A stretch of DNA of 64,000 nt from Lucinisca nassula (Eukaryota > Mollusca > Bivalvia > Lucinida > Lucinidae): positions 91,723,108 through 91,787,107 of the forward strand of contig OY757023.1 of assembly GCA_963580285.1 (NCBI GenBank), given 5' to 3'. The position numbers were made by a program, and so were the translations under genes. Positions within the stretch are counted from its first letter, which is position 1. Every line of letters begins with the position of its first letter. Positions 45,266 through 57,224 of the stretch are shown piece after piece. The notes under the pieces were generated by a model that was not told the origin of the DNA, ran no database searches, and saw only the letters and a program-made list of their open reading frames with translations.

Positions 45266-45572
45266 TAATTAACACTTTAGTTAATCGTGTATCGATTAAT
45301 GTGGGTGTAAAAAAAAAGGATTATCGGTACTAGTTTAATCTAATCGTCCTTCATTAAAGACTGTTTTTAATTGCTTTAATTTTACCAGCGAGCGGCTGTT
45401 TTTGTTCTGACAAAATGTAATGACAGGCAGGAATTTTAAGGTCAGTTATCTTTTGTGTATTATTTTCTTTTGAATTACCGATTACTGGATATATAAGAAG
45501 TACATAATCCTTGCAGTAGCATTCATCCTTGAAATCTCTTACTGAGAATCAAAGCTTAAAACTTTCATCAAA

Positions 45573-45675
45573 ATGTCTGATTTGTGCATTGCATGTGGTA
45601 AGGTTGTTGATGGACGTCAGCATGCTGTAAGTTGCGATGTCTGCGACCGTTGGCAGCATTGTCTTTGTGGGACAG
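45573..45675 (+). CDS. Zinc-finger exon, probable start of a MULE transposase
   Basis: ATG at 45573 opens MSDLCIACGKVVDGRQHAVS, followed by CDVCDRWQHCLCGTG, up to a donor GACAG/GTAATA. The cysteine pairs (CIAC, CDVC) and WQH resemble the PHD-like finger that begins many mollusc proteins with MULE transposase domains. Without splicing the frame stops within eight codons. No downstream exon was recognised, so the gene may be dead. The host element's TIRs support the assignment. Confidence 0.5.
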
Positions 45676-45716
45676 GTAATACAAATTTAATTTATTAGAT
45701 ATTTTTAGACTATTGA

Positions 45717-46440
45717 TCAATTTATTTATTTATTTATTTATGTATTTATTTATTGCAATTAACGGGGAAAATTATCCTGGCATTACGAAACCACGCCTAT
45801 TCAAATATAACAAACAATTCTTCAGTTGTGGATACTCTTTAGCCGTTATTACCGATGATGATAATAATAACAATAATAATAATAATATTGATCATTATGC
45901 AAATTGTGAGGTAAAATCAACGATTTGTTTTATATAAAATGTGTATGCTATGATAATGTTTCAGGTCGCTTGAAGATGCCGCTTCAGCGAGTCCTTATAG
46001 GTTGAGGGTACTCGTTAGAACAGCCTCAACGAAGTCGTTCCAACTAAAGATCACAGCCCATGTTTGAAGTATAAATAAGAAAAAAACGGATTTTCGTAAG
46101 AAAAATTGCCAGTTTGGAGATGCGAAAACTGCACTATATTGCACGAGTGTGTTATCGCAAAGTAACAGTAATAAGGAATATGCAACATTTATGTTAGCCA
46201 ACATTTATGTTTTGAGCATATATGAGAACAAATTATAATTGTATAACTACATTTTATTTGCTAATGAGCATGAAATGTAAGTTCTACAATTATATTTTTC
46301 TCGTTATTTTCATTTACATATGAAGTTCGTTTTATGTTGAGCATGGTGTTATGTATCAATCACATCCCTCTGGAGCATAGATTGTTGCCACTCGTTAGAG
46401 CTGCCCCACAGGTATAGTTCTAACGAGCACCCATAAATTA
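45717..46440. repeat. Microsatellites and small hairpins in the MULE-like element
   Basis: (TTTA)n at 45717-45755, (AAT)n at 45860-45890. Two foldbacks, 46000-46048 and 46377-46436, use the GGTACTCGTTAGAAC word related to the family P hairpin. Confidence 0.5.
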
Positions 46441-46464
46441 TGTCTGGCTAAAGGGATATCTATC

Positions 46465-47860
46465 TATCTCTATCTAGTTGTACTGCAACAACCCCTCACG
46501 AGGATTACGTGCAGGATGATTGCGCGTCGTGAGAATAAATGACAGATGAAAAGTGAGACTAAAAAGTGTGATAGGAGATGTGAAAAAATAGATGATAGTG
46601 TTAAGTGTTAAAAACAGATGAGATTAAAATCAGTCAAAAACAGGATTGTTGTGTTCATGGAAGTTTGTGGTCAAGTGACCGGACTGCCACACTGAACTGA
46701 GTCAGTGTAGGTAGAAGCACAACACAAGGGGGAAGTTTATTCCATTGCCAAACTGCTAGGGGGAAGAATGAATATTTATAATAATTGTATGTGGTATGGA
46801 TCTGACGTATTGCGAGGGGGTGGGACTGGTCATGACGTGTCCTTGTTGTAACCTGCTGGAAGTATGGTGGTAATGGTACAGCAACTAGACCATTCATGAT
46901 TTTTTAAAACATGCAGAGCCGCGCGTCAGACCGTCTCTGGTCCAGTGATCTCCAGCCAAGTTTGGATAACATATTTGTTACATTGTCATATGATGAGAAT
47001 CTGCTTAGGGTCCAACGGGCTGCTCTATGCTGTATCATTTCAACAATGTCGGAGTAATTTTGAGTATACGGACCACAAACTGTGGAGCCGTATTCGAGTT
47101 GAGGTCGTACTATTGTCTTGTATGCCGCTTCGCGGACGCCAGGGTGCTTACATTTAACATTTCGTTTAATGAAGCCTAGGGATTTGTTTGCATTGGCAGT
47201 GATTCTATTAATATGGGTATTAAAACTGAGATTGGTGGAGATGTCGACACCTAGATATCTAGCAGTAGGGACAGATTCCAGAACTTGGCCGTGCATGGTG
47301 TATTGGGTTTTTACTGGATTTTGTGACCTGGTTATGTGCAGTACTTGACACTTACCAGGATTAAATTCCATGTCCCACAAGGCCTCCCATTGTTGTAGCT
47401 GATCCAAGTCTTTCTGCAGGGTGGCTGAGCTATCTGGGCCGTTAATCGTCAAGTATACCGCAGTATCATCGGCGAATAGGCGAACTTGTGACTGTACATT
47501 GTCAGGCAAGTCGTTTATGTATAACAGAAAAAGTATAGGGCCGAGAACTGATCCCTGCGGTACACCTGAAGAAACCGGAACTTCATCTGAGCACTCACCT
47601 TCTAGGATCACCCTCTGACTTCTGCCCATCAGAAAAGACTGGATCCAGTTGTGGGCCTTACCTTGCACACCATGCATTTGGAGTTTATAAAGTAGTTTCA
47701 GGTGGTTCACCTTGTCGAAGGCCTTACTAAAATCTAGTAGTATCACATCGGTCTGTTTGCCTTGTGTAAGAGATCTGGCAAGGTCCTCGACAAGTTGAAT
47801 CAACTGAGTTTCACAAGATCTGCGCTCTCTGAAGCCGTGTTGTAGGTCATATAAAGGCAA
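46465..47860 (-). pseudogene. Non-LTR retrotransposon reverse transcriptase, 5'-truncated
   Basis: 47860-46904 encodes QHGFRERRSCETQLIQLVED, VILLDFSKAFDKVNH, SGVPQGSVLGPILFLLYIND and the catalytic FADDTAVY, then the connection domain. TAA at 46904-46906 interrupts the frame; the same frame resumes (KIMNGLVAVPLPPYF, FFPLAVWQWNKLP) and ends at 46655. The 3' region runs to a (TAGA)n-type tail near 46465-46490. The 5' side ends at the terminus of the element starting at 47861. Different family from the LINE at 35-42 kb. Confidence 0.85.
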
Positions 47861-48092
47861 TATCCCGGTTTAGGTCCAGATGGAATTAAAGTTTCCGGAC
47901 ATAGATCAGGGTTACTTAGACGCTTTATTACGATTTATTCCGTAAATATTTTTATTTCATATGAGTGCGAAAACAATTCTGGCCAATAAGAATAAACCAC
48001 TAAAAACAAACTTTGTTTGAATCACTACCCCATTTAAAGCTGACTATGTCCGCATATTATGCACTGGTGAATGCCACTAGCCTATTTTCAGT

Positions 48093-48686
48093 TTTCGTCG
48101 CTATATATACTACCGGTTTAGGTCCAAAATTAGAAGAAAAAAATGTTAAAAACATAAGAATTTTAAGAATCATACCTACCCCAAAATATGCCAAGCCCCA
48201 TTTTCTTTGGAATGTATCCCCCAAAGAAACCCTTTTCCCGGGAAAACTTCCCTTGCAAGGCATTAAATATTGTAAGAAAGATTTATGTGTCCATATATAT
48301 ATATACTACCGGTTTAGGTCCAAAAACACAAATAAGAACTATTGAAATGCAATACTTCAATTGCAAGGCACGAAAGATTCTCTGAAACATTTTTGCTCTG
48401 CTGTATATATACTCCCGGTTTAAGTCCAAATACAGTGGAGATGAACAGTTTCAATATACTGTATTGGACCTAAACCGGTAGTATAATATAGAGCAGGAAA
48501 GCGTATCAAGAATCTTTTCATGCCTTGCAAGGGAAGTATTCCCGGGAAAAGGGTTTCTTTGGGGGATACATTCCAAAGAAAATGGGGCTTGGCATATTTT
48601 GGGGGTAGGTATGATTCTTAAAATGCTTATGTTTTTAATACTTATCTAATTCTGGACCTAAACCGGTAGTATATATAGCGACGAAA
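48093..48686. repeat. 594 bp palindrome with nested related termini
   Basis: Outer arms (about 48093-48270 and 48508-48686) are near-perfect inverted copies starting TTTCGTCGCTATATATACTA and including GCCAAGCCCCATTTTCTTTG. The central 48290-48500 contains three further CCGGTTTAGGTCCA-type words with their own inverted partner, as if one copy inserted in another. Confidence 0.8.
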
Positions 48687-49118
48687 TATTTCCTCAGAAG
48701 ACGCTTATTGCAAAAATGTGTTAATGATGGTGAATAATAACAAAGGTATGTGTTTATCTTTGTCCGTTTTTCACTTCTATGTATATGTTGATAAAACTGG
48801 TATTAAAATCGCTCACCGTATACAGTCATCCGTGCATTAAAATAAAATACGCGGATCTAGCTCAAAATAAAAATGGGCTAAGCGGATGAAGATAAGTATA
48901 CCAGCGGAATAAAATAGTTTAAAATTAGTTTGCAATTTATTCCGTAAAAAATGTCATTTAAAATTGCCAAAATGTTTTTGGGAAAATCTAGCATCCGATT
49001 CTTTACGGAACAAAACGCAACCATGAAACAGAGCAAGGTCATATTTTGATCTAAAACAGAACCCGTCTATGCTAAGAATGCAGTAATCCGTGCGTCAAAC
49101 TTTTTAATGCGGATCTAG

Positions 49119-51686
49119 CAGACCTGGGGTAATCGTATTCTGTATTCTTATTCGAATACTATTTGAATACATTTTTGAGTATTCGTGAAGTATTCTGTAT
49201 TCGTGGAATTTTTAGAATAAAAGTATTTGTATTTATATTCGAATACATTTCAAAAGTCATGTATTCATGAATAGTTTTACGAATACATTATGAATACTTT
49301 TGCACTTTGCAGAAAATTTTTTTAAAACAATACATAAATGTTTTAATTGATGTCACTTAAGTCCTTGACTGCTCATGTAGGAACTTCTGAAATTACTATT
49401 AGATGGTTTAATACAATACATAACAGAGATCCAAGAATATTAATTGATTCATTTGGTTGCATTGATGCAAATAAAAACTTTTAAAAGATGACAAACATTT
49501 CATTATTATCAATTTATATTACTTTTAAAGTGACTGATATTATAATTTGCTGACTGGGAGAGGTGTGAAAAACAGAAGAACATAACATCTGTCTGTTCTC
49601 AAGTAGATTTTTTTTTTATTCAGAGACACTTACTTTAATCACAAATAACTCACAATCATGACCTATCACTGTGGCACATGGCTAATGACCCATCACTTAG
49701 GCACATGGCTATTTCTAGTCTGTTCTTACAAATGTATCCATTTTTGTCAATATTTTTTTTTTAGTCTGATTTGTGCTGATTGCCTAAAATGATTTCTGCT
49801 ACCCATTTATGTCCAATGAACTCTTCAATTTGTATTATTAGACAGATACATTTCAATTTATGAGGTGTCTGCTTACTTTTTATTATTTTTTTGCAAAATT
49901 ATATGATCTTTAAAAAGTACTGTACACTTTTATCAGACACTATATTTTGTGGCATATTTTCTTAATCTACAATGCCAAGGTCCCTTTTTAAGGGACTGTA
50001 GGCATTGATGTGTTAATCTGCGAAGTTACCTGTATGTCATCTTCCAATAGATTGCCTCAGGATAGAGAGATAGGGGCAAGACCGGGTGTTTTTACAACTT
50101 AGCCATGCCAAAGCAAAACCTACAAATTACCCACATGTATGTAATTCCAAATACTCGTAAATAGATGAGCTTTGTTTGATAAGAACCTTCTCCCTGATTA
50201 TAACATTTAAAAATCATACAGCAAAAATACATTGTCTAGGTAGTAAAATGAAAGTGAAGGCAAAACTGAAATCCCAAAAGTAGAAATAGAAGGCAATGGT
50301 CAAACTGATTAATTTATTATGTGGTGGCCAACTTTGACACTTGTTTCTCACAAGAAACAGAACACAATAACGTCCCTTATTTAGTTTCAACAGTTGCGAA
50401 AACATGCCTATACAAATACATTGTAAATTTTATCGCCGAAAAAAACCCCACAAATTTTAGATGAAAAATTGTGATATTTTTCTTATTTCTGCTCAAAATA
50501 TAGATTGTGGGTACTTGTTATAACCACATCAATGGAATCACAGACAAAATCTACACCCACCATTTGTTTAGGTGGACAAAATCCCTCCTGGACATAATCC
50601 CCGCAGCTGTCTATAAAGGTGGACAAAATCTCTGCCCACACTTCCACATGCACAATTACTGATTTTTGAAAACAAACTGGTAGTACTGCACAAGTACAAC
50701 AGGTGACAAAACATAGTGTAATTTAACATGAGACTAACAACCTCTTTTGCCATAATTTCACACCGGACTGAAGGCATATATTTATTTTTACCGTTTTCCG
50801 AAGAGGTCGATATTATTACGGCAGTCAATACATAGAGAATTGGTCACAATTCATGAGATGTCGAAAATGCATGAGAAGCTTACGAAAACAGACCTATTGG
50901 GCGATTACATTGACTAATTTATTCTTTGCATAAAGGTCAGTCTCGTGTCAAATTGCACCTACTATACAGAACAGTAAAATCATCAATAAATTCTAACAAT
51001 GAGAACATTACAAGTGAAACAAAGTAGTTCTTTAATCATGGCAAGAGATTTAGTTCATTGAACTGACTTTATAATGTGTTTTCAGTTATGATCATCACCT
51101 TTAATTTACATCATAAAATTTATAAAAAGTGTTAAAAAGTTATGACGATAATCAAGCAGAATTTTCAAAAGTGATACATTATCCTAATAAGGCGGTTCTA
51201 ATGAGTACCCACAATATGTATTTTAGAGCTGAAATAAAGAAAAATGGGTTTACAGTAAACGCCAGTTTTACTGTATAAAAGTGGGGTTCAAGGGGGTCAG
51301 AATTATATAGGTGTTTATGTGATATAATGTTATTCATCAATCATTAGCGTTTGATCAATAAATGCTCCAGAAACTACAAATGACCAGTTTCACACCTTCT
51401 TTGATTGTGTTTTAATTGTTCCAGAGAAAACAAAGAGATGTGTACTACATTCACCAGCTGTTCTTGTTTTGTATAAGTCCTCCATTTATATATATATATA
51501 TACCCCTTTTGATGGAAATGTATTCAAAAGTATTCTAAAAGTATTCAAATACATTTGCAAAGTATTTGTATTCTCATTCGAATACATTCATAAAAAATGT
51601 ATTTTTATTTGTATTCTGTATTCGTGAAATGCAAAGTATTTGTTTTTGTATTTGAATACTTTTGAAAGTATTCGACCCCAGGCCTG
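49119..51686. mobile_element. Non-autonomous hAT-like element, 2.57 kb, 8 bp TSD
   Basis: Flanked by GGATCTAG (49111-49118 and 51687-51694). Termini CAGACCTGGGGT and ACCCCAGGCCTG; subterminal TATTCGAATAC-type repeats on both sides. Inside, 50474-50524 and 51191-51244 form an inverted pair around TTGTGGGTACTCATTAG. No transposase found. Confidence 0.85.
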
Positions 51687-52080
51687 GGATCTAGCCGAAC
51701 ATGCCAAAAATGAGCCGAGTGGGTGTAGGTTACAACAACAAACAAACGGAATGTTTCAATTGGTTTTGCAGTTTATTCCGTTAAATTTCTTATTTAAAAC
51801 TGAAGCATTTGATATCTTATCACTTACGGAATAAATCGCAAGTTGGAAAACGTGCAAAAATGACGCATTTTTCATATTTGCAAGCGTCCAAAGAACCCTG
51901 ATCAATGTCGCAAAAGTTTAAGTCCAAATGGACCTAAACCGGGATATAGCCCATATAAAATGGGATATGGGGGTCATACACATGAAAGGCGCCATTTTGG
52001 CGCACGAACGTAATGGCGTCATGCACACACTATGTATCGTCTTCGGGAAAAGGATCAGGAGTCTGCATAGACCATAAAGT

Positions 52081-52158
52081 TGACCTGTATTTATGTGTAC
52101 TTAAGCCAAACTTATCCCGACCTGTATTTATGTGTACTTAAGCCAAACTTATCCCAAA
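52081..52158 (+). repeat. 37-39 bp tandem duplication
   Basis: GACCTGTATTTATGTGTACT and the following 17 bases occur twice in a row. Confidence 0.85.
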
Positions 52159-52437
52159 ACAAATTTTATTTTTACTAAGGTACGAGTTGACTTAGATACG
52201 AGTTGACTAAGGGACGAGTTGACCAAACTCGGTACGAATTGACTAAGGTACGAGTTGACCAGAAACCAAACCAGTAGGGTTTATTTGCATAGACGGTCTG
52301 CCTCGCACTGCGGTTCCTGAACAGGCACAGATCCTCTAAGCGGTTTACCACTACTAGTGTGCGGGTCGGATTCAGCCCTGCGTGGAAGCATCATGCAGCC
52401 AATATATTTCTTCAAGCCCCTATGGGCGGGGGCGCAG

Positions 52438-52920
52438 CACCAGGGTTTAAGGACTATACAAAATGGCTGACAACCTGTATTGAAAATTTGACAAGTGTGA
52501 AGATGAAAATTGTTTTAAAAAGAAATTATGACTAATATGAATTTTTTTGTGATTAATTCCATGAAAGCATAACATTTTGGCTTTATGTAGCTCTATTGCT
52601 ACTAACATTTAGTATTCAAAAGGCAAAAACAATCAGGATGAAAATTATCAAATTTCAAACGTCACTGCAGAGCTGTCATTTCATCCAACGTTTCTTTTTA
52701 GCACAAATCAGTCCTTTGTATAACCTCTCCTAACAAAACCTACCAATGATTTTCAAAAATTCTTTCCCATTACAAAATTGACCAAATTTTCATCTTGCCA
52801 CCTCCATGCACTTGAAGTTGAAGAAACATGGCTGCTCTTGAGCACATGGTGAAAACATGTAAACAAAAAGAAAGTAGTTCCTTCTATTTACCGTGGTCTG
52901 AATTGGTCATAAACTCTTGA
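52438..52920. other. Unassigned sequence
   Basis: No repeat or exon recognised. Confidence 0.4.
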
Positions 52921-53230
52921 GAGTTTGTTTGATCTGAGGTTTAATGCCCCATCAGCACTATTGAGGTTATTTTGGCGATGATGCTTCCAATTTTAGGGGA
53001 GTTTACCCTACATTTGAGATGAAATGACATCTCAAGCCCTGCCACCCAATATAACCAAAATGTTATATTCATTGGAGGGTTTGACATACACCACTTTGCC
53101 TGTGCAGGCTTTGTTCTTCTAAGTGGTATCAGTACTCGTACAATGTGTGGTCAGCATCAGCTCTGCGTGGAAGCACATGATGATGCAGCCTGATGTATAA
53201 ATCCAAGCCCCTATCGCCGGGGCCCCAACC
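52921..53230 (-). mobile_element. SINE family A, full-length, diverged
   Basis: GAGTTTGTTTGATCTGAGGT to CCCCTATCGCCGGGGCCC on the plus strand. Confidence 0.75.
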
Positions 53231-53324
53231 TCTGGAGAGTACAAAATGTACTGTTTTCATTCTTTACCTATTGTATACAAAATCGAATCTTCCACTTCAC
53301 ATGCACTTATTTCAAAGAGAAAAA

Positions 53325-53578
53325 AATCTACACTCTACCTTCTCAAGGTAGATGGTAGATTTTTTTTCTGTTAAACAAGTGCCTGTCTTAAGGTAGAGGG
53401 TAGATTATTTTTCCTCTATGAAACAAGTGTCTGTGTTCCACTTTATATAATAGCACAAATCCATTTTTTTAAATTTAGGAATGCCAGGTTGTGTTTCTCT
53501 TCAAAATGTATCTAAAAAATGGCTGAACTTTATGCAAACAGTGTAGGCCCTGATCAGATGCTGCATTATGCTCTCCTT
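53325..53578. repeat. AAAAATCTAC repeats and MITE D fragment
   Basis: TCTACCTTCTCAAGGTAGA hairpin at 53336-53355 with a near repeat at 53390. 53462-53578 is a D half copy (TGCAAACAGTGTAGGCCC). Confidence 0.5.
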
Positions 53579-53694
53579 CTTTTATGTGATGTGAGTTTCC
53601 ACACTGTCACCGACTTTATCCTGTGGATCAAAAACAAAATTTCATGGAGACTGACTGTGAATTTTTTTCTACTCTCATTCCATCACTTCATCTG

Positions 53695-54115
53695 ATTCAA
53701 GAAGGGCAGTTGTCATTTCCTTACATAAAATTACTTTGCACTAATTAACAGCTTATGTACAAGCCAGCTCAGAAAAAGTTAACGTCCCCCATCTGAAGGA
53801 ATTAGGATGCTGCCTCTGGTGCAAGAAACCCCCATCCCTGGTTTGATCCCCAAAAGCGGTAATTTTCGTGTAGGATCATGCTCCACTGGCATCATGAGCA
53901 GGGATAAATGCCACATAGTGCACTGTCCTTCGGGTCGAAATGTTAACTGGAAGCCCTCTATCCCCCCACCCCCACCGTGCAGGTTAAAAAATCCCTACTT
54001 TAATTACATGACTGTGTACGCTCCTGCAAACCTGGAATGTATTTAATGTACACCTGCAAATCTGCTGCGAGTAATGGTCAAAGATGAAAGACCATCACCG
54101 ATCACATTATCAGTA
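53695..54115 (+). mobile_element. SINE-like B fragment and a degenerate tRNA-SINE
   Basis: 53695-53785 matches family B. From 53795 a diverged copy of the SINE at 56140 follows (GGTTTGATCCCC, CTGTCCTTCGGGTCGAAATG, TTTAATGTACACCTGCAAA). Confidence 0.55.
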
Positions 54116-55934
54116 GGTTATCTTCAACAGTTTACCATGACACAATGCAACCACCATACATAATAATAAATTTCCTTGTTCAAGAACCGTGGCTAATTTT
54201 CAAAGGAACTTTTCCAGAAACAGTTAAAATAAAGAAATATTCCGGTCTGCAAAATATACCGATAAATGCTGTTTGTATCTGTTTTAATGTTGCTTTTCAT
54301 TTTCATAAAATTTATCACGTGACAACAACTCTTCAGTTTCTGTTTACACTGCTAAAATACGCGGTTTCCATCTTCATTTCCAAAACCCATAGTGTGTGAC
54401 ATCGCTACCGGTGTGGAATTCGAAAAACTAAAATGATATCCCTATAACCGCAAAACTGATTTCATGATCAATGCCAAAAACACTTACAAATACGAAGAAA
54501 ACGTTACTGCTCCTGTCTGCTACATGTGGGTTTTTTCGCCATTTATATTCTGCTGGATCCCGGATGCTTTAATTCGACCCGTTTTATGACAATGACGCTT
54601 TCTAGTGCCGAAAACCAGTCCGAGAGAAAGCGGATACAACCGAATTACCATTTAATGGAAGGTACATACGCAAAAAAGTAAAACATAAAAACAGTCATAA
54701 TGCCGATAAAGGTGGTCGTTAATCATTTTGCTAAAACAGAACTTAAAGAGCTTTATTAAATTGTAATTTTTGTATGTTATTCATCAAGTTTTATCCCGTT
54801 TTAATGCATGCGCAATAACACAAATCAGCTGAAACAGTGATGAGGTCGTCAAGAAATGTGACAGATTTCGACAGATTTCTCTATTGTAAACAAACCGAGG
54901 TCGGTATTTTGAAAGACGTTTAAAACACCTGAAGCAACATGACATGAAGATCAGGTTGATTGTTCTGCAAAGCCATTGATTAAGCAATTGCAAGAGGTAA
55001 CTGTCATCATCCGATCTCGACTGACAGAGAAATAATTGGGGTTTGAATTTCACTAAATCCAGGGTAAGTATTTCGTCGAAATCCAAGATGGCGATGAAAT
55101 TTACCATGTGGTATTCGGTGAAATTTTCACAAAAGTGCTTAAAAATGTAGAAAGTAAGAAAATTATGCCTCGTCTTTGCTACTTCAGAGTACATAACAAC
55201 TGAAAATGATAATATTTTATGGATAAGTGCTCCTGCCTTGTCGGTATCCTTGTTTGAAAATTTAGGGGATTTTGCCTCATTTTGGACAATAAATCTTCGT
55301 CTAGTGGTCTTATAGGACCATTATTTGGTCTTAAACTGTAGTTTTTGAATTTGCTTTACATAATGTATTTGGTTTTTGAACTTATATTGCAACCCACACT
55401 GCTGGGTAACAATTTGGAAAATCTTAGTTTATTTTGCATTGCAGTCTAGATGTGTGATTACTATATACCTTAATTGCTGTTTAGATCACACGTCAAACTG
55501 ACCCAACCCAAAAGATCAACTTTTTGGTTTATGAAAATTTCCTCTATTTCCACTATCGAAGATACAGAAAAAAATACTACATATCTAGATTTGATGAGCT
55601 ACCAACATTTAAATACCTTTGACTGGAGAAGTGACTTGAAAATGTCACTGAAACTGAAAAGTTTCAGAAAGTTTCTTCCATGTTTGCGGATATCACGTGA
55701 CAATAAAACGAAAAATCCCCGGTGCGTGAATTTACCGGAACGAACCTAATTACCGGAACGTACCGGATTTGTTCTTTCTTTCTACTTATACTGCAATTAA
55801 TATGAACTTAGGCACAGCCTAGATACGGACATGAGCATTACCGGTCAGTTAATGTTTAAAAGCAAACCCACCTGAAGTCCGAACACTAGAGGGGAAGAGA
55901 ATAATTGCAAGCCACTTTACCACTACCCTGTTTG
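54116..55934. other. Longest low-repeat stretch
   Basis: 1.8 kb without recognised repeats, with scattered CpG near 54400-54640 and 55690-55770. Open frames up to 136 codons (54784-55194 minus) show no domain I recognise. A promoter or non-coding exon is possible but unsupported. Confidence 0.35.
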
Positions 55935-56131
55935 GAAGCCCCCGCCCATAGGGGCTTGAAGAAATATATGGGCTGCATGATGCTTCCACGCAGAGCTGAA
56001 TCCGGCCCGCACCCTAGTACTGGTAAACCGCTTAGAGGATCTAAGCCTGTCCAGAAACCGTGGTGCGAGGCGGACCTTTACAGTGTTGACGGGGACGTTA
56101 AACCTCAAATCAATCAATCAATCAATTCAGT
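55935..56131 (+). mobile_element. SINE family A with internal deletion
   Basis: CCCCCGCCCATAGGGGCTTG to GCGAGGCGGA joins directly to CCTTTACAGTGTTGACGGGG, missing about 110 bp of the body; tail (AATC)n. Confidence 0.8.
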
Positions 56132-56139
56132 TTATGAAT

Positions 56140-56462
56140 TTGTAGCGTGATAGCTCAGTGGTTAGTGCACTTGCCTCTGATGCTAGAGGTCCCGGGTTCG
56201 ATCCCCGGCAGCGGCGATAAAATTTCGGTGTCCGAACACGCTCCATTGGCATCATTTGCAGGGATGAATGTCATTAAGTGCACCGTCCTTCGGATCGGGA
56301 CGTTAACTGGAGGCCCCCCTGTGCAGGGAGAACCATCCCCTGTGCAGGTTAAAGATCCCTACCGTAATTACATGATTACTGTGTAGGCTTTCATCCTGCA
56401 AAACTGGAGTGTATGTAATATACACCTGCGGTAATGGTCAAATGTGACCGACGCAGTATCAG

Positions 56463-56521
<59 letters not shown>

Positions 56522-56524
56522 ATT
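56140..56524 (+). mobile_element. tRNA-derived SINE with GATA tail
   Basis: tRNA-like head at 56147-56215 (TAGCTCAGTGGTTAGTGCAC, GGGTTCGATCCCCGG). The body contains GTCCTTCGGATCGGGACGTT and AATATACACCTGCGG and ends in (GATA)n at 56465-56521. Fullest copy of this family here. Confidence 0.85.
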
Positions 56525-56936
56525 ACATCAAGTAATTTGATTGGTTGATAGACAGAAATGGGTGTGGCTTAAATGAATATTCAGCAAGATAAAGGTTAAC
56601 TTACATTCCTAGGACAAACGCTTGACATTGGGTGCGTTCTGTGCCTACATGGCATCTTGAGCGGGGAATGGCCATGGGAGAGTTGGGATTGACCAACTTC
56701 TTACATCCTCCGCGAAAGAAGTCACCTCACTCCCAGTCGGCTAGCTGATAACTGTCAAGTCGACAGGAGTCGGCATATTGGCAGCCTAGGGAAAGAGCAG
56801 CACCTACAACTAATCCCAGTCGGCGAACTGGGGATAGCCCCTATGTGCTCTTGGCGCCCGGTTACCTTAAAAACAACAGTCATTCAGTTGTTGAAACAGA
56901 TAACATTTTTGGTTCTGTATAGCTTTACTTGAGAGC
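56525..56936. other. MITE E fragment and unassigned sequence
   Basis: 56525-56599 is a family E 3' half (TCAGCAAGATAAAGGTTAA). 56600-56936 has GTCGACAGGAGTCGG-type words, no ORF and no match I know. Confidence 0.45.
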
Positions 56937-57066
56937 ATTCTTGTTGACGGTCAGAATCAGAATTGTTTACTGGTGACACGTCCATAGACAATCGTTCACC
57001 AGTGAAATGGTTTCCGAAGTCAAAGGTCTTGCGAAATGCAACTAGTTCAATTTTATCATGACATTG
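56937..57066 (+). pseudogene. Reverse transcriptase scrap split by a LINE 3' end
   Basis: AGCATTCTTGTTGACGGTCA and, after about 45 bp, TGGTTTCCGAAGTCAAAGGT match 58325-58410, an RT motif region. The 45 bp between (56956-57000, GAATTGTTTACTGGTGACAC) match the minus strand of the CR1-like 3' end. Confidence 0.55.
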
Positions 57067-57079
57067 AGGCCGATCTGGA

Positions 57080-57224
57080 TGGGGACAAAAATCCTATGAA
57101 GTTTGGTCAAAATCCGACCATACATGTGTGTCTTTTGAAGAAATTGTTTTCGTACGGACGGATGTACGACGGACGAAAAGTGATCCCAAAAGCTCACCTC
57201 GTCATTCCATGATAGGTGAGCTAA
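57080..57224 (+). repeat. 3' end of a tandem-core element
   Basis: TACGGACGGATGTACGACGG then hairpin AGCTCACCTCGTCATTCC...GGTGAGCTA, matching 2790-2882. Confidence 0.65.

Larger units (their letters stand above)
47861..51948. mobile_element. TIR element of 4.1 kb
   Basis: Ends ATATCCCGGTTTAGGTCCA and its inverse TGGACCTAAACCGGGATAT; the similarity continues for about 100 bp with ATCAGGGTT and GATTTATTCCGT blocks. No clean TSD seen. Internal ATTTATTCCGT-type repeats recur at 48930 and 51770. It holds a 594 bp palindrome and a hAT-like element. No transposase recognised. Confidence 0.65.
44537..52267. mobile_element. Mutator-like 7.7 kb TIR element
   Basis: Flanked by the 8 bp direct repeat AAACCAGT (44529-44536 and 52268-52275). 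Both ends share CTGGTCAACTCGTACCT near the terminus and carry a cluster of GTCAACTCGTACC words: six at 44543-44652, five inverted at 52178-52260. Inside are a zinc-finger exon of the type seen in MULE transposases (45573-45675), a LINE fragment and a 4.1 kb TIR element. TSD length, TIR clusters and the exon suggest Mutator; the transposase core was not found, so it is probably non-autonomous. Confidence 0.75.
43178..52437 (-). mobile_element. SINE family A copy carrying three insertions
   Basis: The pieces of one SINE are 43178-43230, about 43425-43473, 44487-44536 and 52268-52437; joined, they follow the intact family order without loss. Between them lie a reversed, 5'-truncated SINE A (43231-43424), a 1.0 kb TIR element and a 7.7 kb TIR element. 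Confidence 0.85.

Noticed and set aside
47861..51948. Target-site duplication for the 4.1 kb TIR element (CATATAAA words on both sides)
   Set aside because: The words are not adjacent to the termini and align at different distances; I could not define a duplication.
54480..54545. Possible aPKC first exon on the minus strand (ATG then AKKPTCSRQE)
   Set aside because: No similarity to the PB1 start and it stops within 13 codons; the donor is only a weak GTAACG.
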